From contig CAJTSU010000020.1 of assembly GCA_910579055.1 (NCBI GenBank), forward strand, positions 1 to 27,554: a stretch of 27,554 nucleotides of DNA, in the 5' to 3' direction. Shown in pieces: positions 14,683-21,879 of the stretch. The notes under the pieces were generated by a model. The model ran no database searches. It was not told the DNA's origin and saw only the letters and a program-made list of their open reading frames with translations. The position numbers and the translations under genes are program-made. Every line of letters begins with the position of its first letter. Positions within the stretch are counted from its first letter, which is position 1. This DNA comes from an uncultured Mailhella sp. Its GTDB lineage: Bacteria > Desulfobacterota > Desulfovibrionia > Desulfovibrionales > Desulfovibrionaceae.

Positions 14683-16401
14683 TCAGGAAAAATAGCTGTG
14701 CAAGGTTCTGCGCTGCAGGGCTATGGCCGAAAACCCGGCAATGCCTTCACTGAGCCAGGGCCGCTCAATCGTGTTCTCAGAGCTGCTCCGGGGGCGGTCG
14801 CGCAGAATCTCATCCTGCACGCCGGCCAGCATATCGACCGGCAATGCAAGGGCCAGCGCCTCCATGATGGGGCAAAATTCGTAATCCCGTTCTTTCCTGG
14901 ACATTCTGGCGCGCAGCGCGGCAATGGCCCGCTTCGCCAGCTCCGGAGAGAGCTGATACCCTTCCTCTTCCGCAGTAATTTCTCTGGTCAGGATCTCTCC
15001 CAGCGTCTCCGGAGAGATCCGCACGATACGTTTCAGCTCCCGTTCTTCAGGAGGAAGCATGCGAATAAGCTCGGCCTGGTCGAGCCGTTCGCTTCCGGGG
15101 CATTCCCATGCGGCGTTCTTTGTTCCGCTCTCCAGCAGGGCACGCGCCCATTGCGGCTCTGCTTCACGGCGCAGGGCGCCGCACCATGCCCCCTGCAGGG
15201 CGCTTTTCCATTCCGAATGCTCCGACAGCGCCAAGAGTTCCGCCGGGGTTCCGCCGCAATATTCCGTCCACCAGGCCAGAGGAACACTCACCGCCATCTG
15301 ATACAGCCAGTATGCGCGCGGGCCGAACTGTCTGAACGGGGATTTCTCGCTGATAAAATCCGCCGCCCAGGACGGGTCATATTTTTCCGGAGCCACAGGC
15401 AGTATGCCCTTTTCGCCACGCAGGCGCTTGAGCAGGCCGGATGCCGCGTGACGAATGCCTTCCTTCCAGGACGGAGCAGCAGGCTCGTGCTCAGAGGTGC
15501 CCTGCGCAGCGTTGGCCATACAGGCCAGCAGGCGTTCACCCATACGGGCGACATAACGGCTGCGCGGCAGGCGGCTCAGCAGGCCTGCGGCCGTGCGGCG
15601 GACTTCCCTGCCGCGATCCTTGCGCAACACCTGTTCCAGCAGATCCTCATCCTCCATGCTCAACCCGTCGGAAAAAAGCTCCAGCAGGGCCTGACGCTCT
15701 GTTGCGTCCATGGAGTGCATATCCTGCATGAACAGGGCCCGCGCCCCGGCCGGGTCTTCCCCGCGCGCGGCTTTAAAATAGGCCTTCCGCCGGGTCGGGC
15801 GTCCGTATTCCCAGGCCTCCGGCGCAAGTTCTCCCGAAGAGGACAAGGCAAACATGTTCCAGTCCGGATTAAGCGCGGCCAGCCACAAGCCGCGTTCTCC
15901 GGCGGCCCGCGCCAGCATGGGGCGCAGAGAGACGTTCCAGCGCGCCATATTCAGGGCCGGAACAAGCAGCGAAGGCGGGAGCACCATCCGGCGCTCAGCC
16001 AGATAACGCAAGGCTTCCCATTGGAGCGGAATCACTTTCCCGCTGAAAATGTTCCGGTACAAATCCGTGATCGGTTCCCCTTCGGGAAGCATGGAACACG
16101 ATTCCGCCGGGCACAGGGGCGGCACAACGTCATCACTCCGGGCTGCCTCGGGAACGTACGCGGCCAGTTCGCACACGGCCAGCACCCCCGCACCGCGCAG
16201 CAGAAGCCGGGCCGAATCGTCCGAGGAATTGCCCGCCGCATCGTTTAAAGCCGGGCTTTCCCCCGCGGATTTGCCAAAGCCGGACACGGCAAGATCCTGC
16301 AACAGGCGGCCGGTCGGGGTATCCGCGGCCGGAAACTCCGGCGCGCGCCGGGCCGTGCCGAGCAGAGCCTGAGCGCCGAGCAGACGCAACGCGGCATTCA
16401 T
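14683..16401 (-). CDS. DUF5691-type protein
   Basis: A 572-aa protein that I recognise as DUF5691-like from its order in this operon type and from RAAGERGLWLAALNPDW (about residue 165-180). It is Leu/Ala/Arg-rich and largely helical, with HEAT-like stretches (ERQALLELFSDGLSMEDEDL, EVRRTAAGLLSRLPRS), which suggests a scaffold. There are no membrane segments and no catalytic motif. The ATG at 16401 overlaps the SWIM gene's stop (ATGA) and has AAAGGAAAG upstream; a longer in-frame start at 16464 lies inside the SWIM gene and is not preferred. The molecular function is unknown. Confidence 0.8.
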   Translation of the reverse strand: MNAALRLLGAQALLGTARRAPEFPAADTPTGRLLQDLAVSGFGKSAGESPALNDAAGNSSDDSARLLLRGAGVLAVCELAAYVPEAARSDDVVPPLCPAESCSMLPEGEPITDLYRNIFSGKVIPLQWEALRYLAERRMVLPPSLLVPALNMARWNVSLRPMLARAAGERGLWLAALNPDWNMFALSSSGELAPEAWEYGRPTRRKAYFKAARGEDPAGARALFMQDMHSMDATERQALLELFSDGLSMEDEDLLEQVLRKDRGREVRRTAAGLLSRLPRSRYVARMGERLLACMANAAQGTSEHEPAAPSWKEGIRHAASGLLKRLRGEKGILPVAPEKYDPSWAADFISEKSPFRQFGPRAYWLYQMAVSVPLAWWTEYCGGTPAELLALSEHSEWKSALQGAWCGALRREAEPQWARALLESGTKNAAWECPGSERLDQAELIRMLPPEERELKRIVRISPETLGEILTREITAEEEGYQLSPELAKRAIAALRARMSRKERDYEFCPIMEALALALPVDMLAGVQDEILRDRPRSSSENTIERPWLSEGIAGFSAIALQRRTLHSYFS

Positions 16402-17771
16402 ACGCTTTCCTTTACTTGCGCATGGGCGAAAGCCCCGGCGATCCGCAGGCGGGCGCCGTCCCATTCTCCGCAGACAAAAAGCGGAAGCCCTCCGCTTTCA
16501 GCCAGCAGCTCCCATGCCTCATTATCCGTCATATCCAGAGGCAAAACACGTCCGGCATCCGTCAGCAACGCCCACTCGTTTTCCCGGCGGCAGAGACGCG
16601 CGCCATTGAAAACCAGCGGCAGGGGGAGCCTCCACGGGTTGGCGGCCAGTGTACGGGCCGCGCTCATCAGCGCGTCCTCTACGGTATTTGACACAGCCTG
16701 CGGCAAACTCCCGGGCAGTTTATGCGTGACCAAAGGCTTGCCGGGTTCGGGAGAGACAGGCTCCGGAGCATTGAGCGCGAACGCCCGCAACGGGGCGGAA
16801 CCGGGGTGGAACGCAAGGTTCATACGCAGCGTGTCGCCGGGTGAAAAAAGATGCTCGAACTGCCGGCTTCCGTGCGAAAAATCCAGCAGCAGGGCCAGAC
16901 GCCCGCTGCTCCGGCCGTACAGCCAGACTCTTCTCCGCCACAGCCTGTCTTCTTCCGCATGGCTCACGCCAAGCACATGCCAGATGTCCTCAATATGCTC
17001 CGCCCCCGTTGTCGTCCCATCCCTGACAGCTCCCATATCCGGAACGATCCCCAGCGCCGCGCGCAGATCCGCCTGCTCGCGGGGAGAAAGACGTTCCGGG
17101 TGGCGAAAGGCATCGATCAGGAGCTGCAACATCCCCAGTTTGCCGAGCAGAACAGCGGGCCATTCCTCCCCGCGATCCACAATGCCGCCCAGGGCCCGGA
17201 GGCGCGCCGCCATGCCCGGAGCCTGAGCGTCCACCATCCGCGCGGCCAGCTTGTCCCATACATCATATTGCCCGGAAAGTTGAGACAGACCATGCTGAAC
17301 CTGATCGCAAAGCCAGCGCTCCAGCTCGTCCAACCCGCCCCGTATGCGCTCCAGACGGGCTTTTTCGCGTCTGGCCGCAGCAGCGGGGTCGGCTTTGGCC
17401 TGCTCCGCCCGGCGCTCTTTCTTTTCTTCCTGCCGGGCGGCCCGCTGCCGATGGGCGTCAAGCCATTCCGCGACCCAGTCCGGGCGTTCCGCTGCGGTAA
17501 AAAGCGGCGCGTGCCCGGCACACAGCATCAATAACGCAAGGGCGTGCTTGCAGGGAATTTTACGGCTGGGGCAGGAACAGGAACAGGTCGGCCCGGAAAG
17601 TTCAATCTTGACCTGATACGGCTTGCTTCCGCTCCCCCGGCACGCGCCCCACACGGCCGTTTCATCAAAGCCGAGAAGCGGCCATTTTTCCGGTGAAACA
17701 AGACCCCGTGCAGCCTTGACCGATGCATCGTCCGGAGCCATGGCGATGACGGCATCAAGAGAGATATCCAT
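16398..17771 (-). CDS. SWIM zinc-finger protein
   Basis: A 457-aa protein, first gene of the five-gene operon. A SWIM zinc-binding motif (CxCxnCxH) is present as C65-S-C67-PSRKIP-C74-K-H76. SWIM domains bind DNA or proteins. Residues about 100-150 are a highly charged Arg/Glu/Lys/Ala helix, and the C-terminal 250 residues are unassigned. The ATG at 17771 is chosen because AGGA lies upstream; an ATG at 17792 has no ribosome-binding site. Its stop overlaps the start of the DUF5691-type gene by 4 bp. It probably recognises the target or nucleic acid for the MoxR-VWA machine, but this is inference. Confidence 0.85.
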   Translation of the reverse strand: MDISLDAVIAMAPDDASVKAARGLVSPEKWPLLGFDETAVWGACRGSGSKPYQVKIELSGPTCSCSCPSRKIPCKHALALLMLCAGHAPLFTAAERPDWVAEWLDAHRQRAARQEEKKERRAEQAKADPAAAARREKARLERIRGGLDELERWLCDQVQHGLSQLSGQYDVWDKLAARMVDAQAPGMAARLRALGGIVDRGEEWPAVLLGKLGMLQLLIDAFRHPERLSPREQADLRAALGIVPDMGAVRDGTTTGAEHIEDIWHVLGVSHAEEDRLWRRRVWLYGRSSGRLALLLDFSHGSRQFEHLFSPGDTLRMNLAFHPGSAPLRAFALNAPEPVSPEPGKPLVTHKLPGSLPQAVSNTVEDALMSAARTLAANPWRLPLPLVFNGARLCRRENEWALLTDAGRVLPLDMTDNEAWELLAESGGLPLFVCGEWDGARLRIAGAFAHAQVKESV

Positions 17772-17865
17772 AATGACATCCTGAAAACGCATTACGCCGG
17801 AAAAAAACACTTTCCCCCTGAAGGGTGGGATGTTTCAAACCATAAAAGAATTTTTGATGAAACGC

Positions 17866-17919
17866 AAAACCCGCCGAAAGCTATCGTTTGTCTTTCCATA
17901 GCTTCAGGCGGGTTTTGGG
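17866..17919 (-). terminator. Intrinsic terminator, potentially bidirectional
   Basis: Long stem: AAAACCCGCC (17866-17875) pairs with 17907-17916, extended inward by GAAAGCTAT/ATAGCTTC (17876-17884 with 17898-17905). T4 runs occur on both sides. On the minus strand it ends transcripts coming from the dehydrogenase gene before the SWIM operon promoter, which should lie in 17772-17865. Confidence 0.75.
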
Positions 17920-17937
17920 TCAAGATTGTGTTAAAAG

Positions 17938-18200
17938 AACGCTCTGGAATAGTCTTGAAAATAACCTTGACCGCCGGAGGCGCGAGCGTAGCGAGCTATG
18001 GAGGCCGAGCCGAAGGCCGCGCAGCGTTCCCGTTAGCCGAGTCTTCAAGGTTTACGGGAATCGAGAGCAGAGATGAGCCTCGCTCCGCTCGACTCCGAGA
18101 GCATTTCAATGACAAAATGCTCTAACGACTGCCGCTGGCCCGTGTGGAACACGGGCTGTCTGGCGGCAACGGATGTTGCCGCTCGTGCCTCCGGCGGTCA
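17938..18200. repeat. Extragenic repeat cluster (copy 1)
   Basis: A non-coding stretch with several dyads: an AGAGCATTT hairpin (18098-18106 with 18115-18123) and GCCCGTGT-GGA-ACACGGGC (about 18134-18152). The part around 17957-18003 matches the reverse complement of about 21526-21577 almost completely, including the segment GACCGCCGGAGGCGCGAGCG. The palindrome at 18134 also recurs at 21371-21389. No reading frame is credible. It is a family of dispersed extragenic elements in this genome. Confidence 0.7.
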
Positions 18201-18208
18201 GAGAAAGC

Positions 18209-19069
18209 TTAGTGCTTGACTTTGGCAATGGCGCTGCAATCCTCACGATCAAAGGCAGCAGCCTTTTTGTACAGTTCGTAGGCGCACTGCGCCAAAGGCA
18301 GGGACAACTCTTCCACTCTTGCGGCGCAATCCAGTGCAATGCCCATATCCTTGCGCAACAGACCGAGGGCAAAGGTGGGGGTGTAATTGTCCTCCACCAT
18401 TTTACCGAAGTTGCGGTTAAACTGGGTGGAACCGCCCGCGCTGGCCTGCACCACTTCGACAAGCTGCGCCATGTCCAGGCCTTCCGCTTCGGCAAAGCGG
18501 TAGAACTCGCCCACGGCCGCCAGATTGATCGCGCCCAGCAGATTGGTCATGGCCTTGATCAGCTTGCCGTTCCCCACCTTGCCAAGCTGGTGCACTTTTT
18601 CCGCTATGGGAGCGAACACCTCTTCCGCCGCCCTGAATGCCTCCGGATCGCCCGCCCCCATAATGGTCAGCGTGCCGTCAATGGCTTTGGGCAGCGCGCC
18701 GGTAATCGGCGCGTCAATGACTTTCACCCCGCGATCCGCGTAATATTCCGCCACTTCACGCACCACTTCCGGCGAGCAGGAGGTCATTTCAATGATGATC
18801 GCCCCCTCCTTCACTGCCGCGTGCATGGCCTCATTCATATAGACTTCGCGTACCGAGGCGTCGTTGGGCACAATGCTGATGATGAAATCCGCCGTGCCTA
18901 CCATATCTTCCAGCCGTTCGTCGATAATCGCGCCGAGCTTCCGCACTTCCCGCGGGCCTTCCACAAGGCCCTGATACACCATGACCCGCAGCTTGTGCCC
19001 GGCCCTCAGCAGGTTTTTCGCAATGGGCACGCCCATGGTGCCAAGGCCGAAAAAGGCTATTTCCGCCAT
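18209..19069 (-). CDS. 3-hydroxyisobutyrate dehydrogenase-family oxidoreductase
   Basis: A 286-aa NAD(P)-dependent beta-hydroxyacid dehydrogenase. The Rossmann motif GLGTMG is at residues 8-13, the substrate-binding segment is DAPITGALPKAIDGTL (about 119-134), and the catalytic Lys lies in GNGKLIKAMTN (Lys172). Length and domain order are normal for the family (HIBADH, tartronate semialdehyde reductase, GarR-like); the precise substrate cannot be read from sequence. The ATG at 19069 has AGGAGAG upstream. It lies downstream of the amidohydrolase remnant, MFS and esterase genes in the same direction and probably belonged to their catabolic operon; it is intact while two of those genes are not. 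Confidence 0.88.
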   Translation of the reverse strand: MAEIAFFGLGTMGVPIAKNLLRAGHKLRVMVYQGLVEGPREVRKLGAIIDERLEDMVGTADFIISIVPNDASVREVYMNEAMHAAVKEGAIIIEMTSCSPEVVREVAEYYADRGVKVIDAPITGALPKAIDGTLTIMGAGDPEAFRAAEEVFAPIAEKVHQLGKVGNGKLIKAMTNLLGAINLAAVGEFYRFAEAEGLDMAQLVEVVQASAGGSTQFNRNFGKMVEDNYTPTFALGLLRKDMGIALDCAARVEELSLPLAQCAYELYKKAAAFDREDCSAIAKVKH

Positions 19070-19159
19070 GATTCTCTCCTGGTATTATATTGTGTTTCAA
19101 GCCGCAGCCGCCCTGTCCGCCGACAGGCTCGCAAGCCACGGACAGGGGGCATATCTTAA

Positions 19160-19400
19160 TCAAAGCCTCAGCAGCCGGGCCGCATTGCCGTACAGAACCT
19201 TTTCCGCCGCCGGACTGCCCGCTCCCAGGGCGAGTTCCACCTGAAGCACGGCATAATGAAGATCGCTGAAGGGGTAATCCGTGCCCAGCAGCACCCTGTC
19301 TTCGCCCAGATGCTCCACGGCCTCCCGAATCTGGGCGGCGCAGAACGTGGTATCGGTGTAAACGTGCTCCAGCCCCGCAGTCAACCCGGTCAGCCTTGAA
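19160..19400 (-). pseudogene. Amidohydrolase_2 C-terminal remnant
   Basis: Only the last about 75 residues of an amidohydrolase survive: GLEHVYTDTTFCAAQIREAV, then LGEDRVLLGTDYPFSDLHYA and an ending in LYGNAARLLRL. This is the beta-8 region and C-terminal helix of the TIM-barrel amidohydrolase_2 family, with the metal-binding Asp of the GTDYPF motif present. The N-terminal two thirds, including any HxH, are missing. The open frame extends upstream to 19471, but those codons show no family similarity. It lies 3' to the MFS gene, so a deletion probably removed the start of this gene. The remnant's ending resembles that of the intact amidohydrolase at 24090-24914. Confidence 0.8.
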
Positions 19401-19454
19401 GGACAGTCCTTACCGCTCTGTGACCTCGTGCATAGGCGGGTCGGGCAGCGGGTA

Positions 19455-20252
19455 CTAGCAGACTTCTTCAAGCGAAGCCGAGCCGGTGCGCCAGCCGAGG
19501 ATCAGCGTCACCAGCCCGCCCATCAGGCAAATACCGGCGATAAACGCGCCCACGCCGGTGGAACCGGCGGCGGCGTAGAGATAGGGCACCAGCCACTGCG
19601 CGGCGGCCACGGCGCAACGGCCCGAGGCATTGATCACGCCGAAGCCGGTGTTGCGGATCTGGGTGGGGAAGGATTCAGCCATGTACAGGTTCAGGCACAT
19701 GGCGCAGCACATGGAAATGAACTGAAAGCAGAAATACAGTATCGCCAGCACATAAAAGTTGTAGGGAACGGTCATGTACGCGGCGATTAATCCCCCCACC
19801 AGAAGAATCTGCACACCGATGGAAATTTTGCGCCCGCCGAACGCCCCCACATAACCGGACGCGATGATCCCGAGTGGAATGCCCACTGCGCCGATGGTGG
19901 AAATGGTCAGAGCGGCGGCCTGCTCCACGCCGTTGGCCTGCAGCAGGGCAGTGTTCCAGCCGTGGAACACGAAGGAAGGAATGTTCTGCCCGGCGGTAAT
20001 GAGAAACAGGATGATGGTGCGCCAACGGTACTTGGGGTCGCCGAACATCTTGCCGATGAAATACAGCGATTGGGCGGGAGCGAATTCCTTCATGGTGATG
20101 CCAAAGGTCTTCATAACCGAAGGAGCCACGTAGCCAACCACCATGTTGTCCGTCTGATCGAAAAAGTACGCGAGCACCAGAATCGCCAAAATCACCATCT
20201 GATTGCGGTGGATCGGAATATCATCAAAATAATTGTTTGGGCGTTTTTCCAT
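19455..20252 (-). pseudogene. MFS transporter with internal in-frame deletion
   Basis: A 265-aa product of the aromatic acid/sugar-acid type MFS family, whose members are about 440 aa with 12 helices. The N-terminus is normal (FDDIPIHRNQMVILAILVLA, YFFDQTDNM) up to SLYFIG in the second helix, then the sequence jumps directly to KMFGDPKYRWRTIILFLITA, which in relatives begins helix 7. About 170 residues, including helices 2-6 and the conserved GRR loop, are gone without a frameshift. The C-terminal half (helices 7-12) ends normally. The ATG at 20252 was chosen; the longer frame to 20309 is not family-like. It is almost certainly non-functional in transport. Confidence 0.75.
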
Positions 20253-20374
20253 GGCGTGTATTCCTGTTCGTTTCCGGGCGGGGCGCCTTTCAGCCGGCCC
20301 CGCCGGCATGTTACGGAGATTGTCAGAGCAGACGGGCGGTCTCGGCGGACAGGCTCTTGTCCTTGCCCCTCCCC

Positions 20375-21262
20375 TTACCTCAGGTGCTTGCGCAGAAAGT
20401 CGCGCGCAGTGCGGTAGACGGTGCGGGCATCGGGTTCGGCGGGCTGTTCCGCCGTGGCCGGGGCGAAATTATGCTCGCCGTTGATCACGGCCAGTTCTTC
20501 CCAGTCCAGCCCCATCTGTTGAGCCTGCCGGCACATGTCGGCGGCGTGATCGGGCGTGACCAGGGAATCCGCCGTGCCGTAGATGAGCAGGCAGGGACGG
20601 GACTGAGGCCCCATGTAGCTGCGCGGGCTGCTTTCCTTCCACAGGGCTTCGTCGTGCAGGCGGCCGCGTGAAAGCAGACACTGCATGCAGTAGCGGATGC
20701 GGCCGTCACCGGTTTCATCCACCTTGCGGTCGCCGGATTTCACCACCCATTCCACATCCAGCACGCCGGAAAAGGACACCGCCGCCGCGATGTCGAAATC
20801 AACGGACGCAAGTTCCGGGTCTTCCTTCCATTTCCTCGTTTCGCTGGCCATCATGATTGCCGCGTAGCCGCCGGCGGAAGAGCCGCCCACCAGAATATTC
20901 TTCGGGTCAATGCCGTATTCGCCGGCGTTTTTGATCATGTAGCGCACGGCGTCACAGCAGTCACAGAGCTGATCGGGGAATTCGGCATGGTCTTTCAGCA
21001 TACGGTATTCCACCGCCGCAATCTGCCAGCCGTCCTTGTTGATGACCTCCTCCCCCATCCAGTTGAGAAAGCGCTCTACCACCTCACGCTTCTTGTCCTG
21101 GCGGAACCACCCTCCCCCGTGCAGCAGGATAAGCAGAGGCGTGCTCTCCCTGGGGCCGCCCTTGGGCCGGTACAAATCCAGTTTCATATCATGACCCTTG
21201 ATGCGCTTGTAAACAACATCCTCAAGGCATTCCACACTGTTGAGAAATTCCTGTTTGATCAT
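20375..21262 (-). CDS. Alpha/beta hydrolase (Abhydrolase_3/esterase-like)
   Basis: A 295-aa cytoplasmic esterase/lipase-type hydrolase. The oxyanion-hole motif is HGGGW (48-52), the nucleophile is Ser129 in GGSSAGG, and the acid and base are probably Asp232 (TADSLV) and His264 (GEHNF). All triad residues are present and the length is normal for carboxylesterases of the hormone-sensitive-lipase/BD-FAE group. The start ATG has AAAGGAAA upstream. It appears to be the first gene of the leftward catabolic locus (esterase, MFS, amidohydrolase, dehydrogenase), where it would hydrolyse an ester substrate; the compound is unknown. Confidence 0.88.
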   Translation of the reverse strand: MIKQEFLNSVECLEDVVYKRIKGHDMKLDLYRPKGGPRESTPLLILLHGGGWFRQDKKREVVERFLNWMGEEVINKDGWQIAAVEYRMLKDHAEFPDQLCDCCDAVRYMIKNAGEYGIDPKNILVGGSSAGGYAAIMMASETRKWKEDPELASVDFDIAAAVSFSGVLDVEWVVKSGDRKVDETGDGRIRYCMQCLLSRGRLHDEALWKESSPRSYMGPQSRPCLLIYGTADSLVTPDHAADMCRQAQQMGLDWEELAVINGEHNFAPATAEQPAEPDARTVYRTARDFLRKHLR

Positions 21263-21281
21263 CCCTGTTTTCCTTTTTTTA

Positions 21282-21596
21282 GGCTCTGTTCCAGAATGGC
21301 GTTAATAGCGTTGCGCGGGACGTATGGTTTTGCTCCGGCACAGGCGGCAATATTCATTGCCGCAAAGACAGCCCGTGTTCCACACGGGCCAAAGGCAACA
21401 TGTGTCCACGACTGGCTCGCTTACGCCTTTGTGCGGCTTCGCCGCCCAAAGGCTCCGCTCCGCGAACTCTTTCTTCCGCTCCTCGCCCCCCTCCATGCCG
21501 CATTACCATGCGGCGGGGGGTCGTCGCTCCATGGCTCGCTAACGCTCGCGCCTCCGGCGGTCAAGGAAATTTTCAACACGGTTCTACAACAGAGCC
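21282..21596. repeat. 315-bp inverted-repeat unit / extragenic repeat (copy 2)
   Basis: The unit starts with GGCTCTGTTCCAGAA and ends with the inverse of GGCTCTGTTGTAGAA (13 of 15 matching). Such ends resemble those of IS6-type elements, but no transposase frame is present. The interior includes the palindrome 21371-21389 and the block 21526-21577 shared with copy 1 at 17938-18200. Four bases, TTTA, occur directly at both outer edges. The unit lies in the promoter region between the esterase gene and the divergent regulator. Confidence 0.65.
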
Positions 21597-21782
21597 TTTA
21601 AAAGACTCACCTTGCACAGCAGCGCAAGCAGTTGCTTGCGGCGCATGGGTATGCCGTTAAAAGGGACACGCCGGAGGGCATTGATGATTTTGTATTTAGC
21701 AGCGGACTTGTGAAAAAAATAATCTTAATCTTTTATACCATCTTATAACTTTTTCCGATAACCGCATCCGCTTAATTCCAGA

Positions 21783-21788
21783 TATAAT
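21783..21788 (+). promoter_or_regulatory. Candidate -10 box for the regulator gene
   Basis: An exact TATAAT lies 91 bp upstream of the regulator start in an AT-rich tract. No good -35 box is at the usual distance, so this is tentative. A second possibility is TTGTGA (21708-21713) with TTTATA (21732-21737). Confidence 0.3.
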
Positions 21789-21879
21789 GACAGTTCTGGT
21801 CTGTCGCCGCACGTTCTGCCGCGAACACTCCGGCTCAATCCTGCGATCCTGCATAATCGCCCTGCGCGGAGGATTTTTC

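Noticed and set aside
14698..16248. 516-aa plus-strand open frame over the DUF5691-type gene
   Set aside because: It is antisense to a gene that fits the operon by overlap and spacing, and it has no ribosome-binding site or domain.
21302..21496. 64-aa Cys-rich minus-strand frame in the extragenic repeat
   Set aside because: It has no ribosome-binding site and lies wholly in repeat sequence with hairpins; the Cys pattern is probably incidental.
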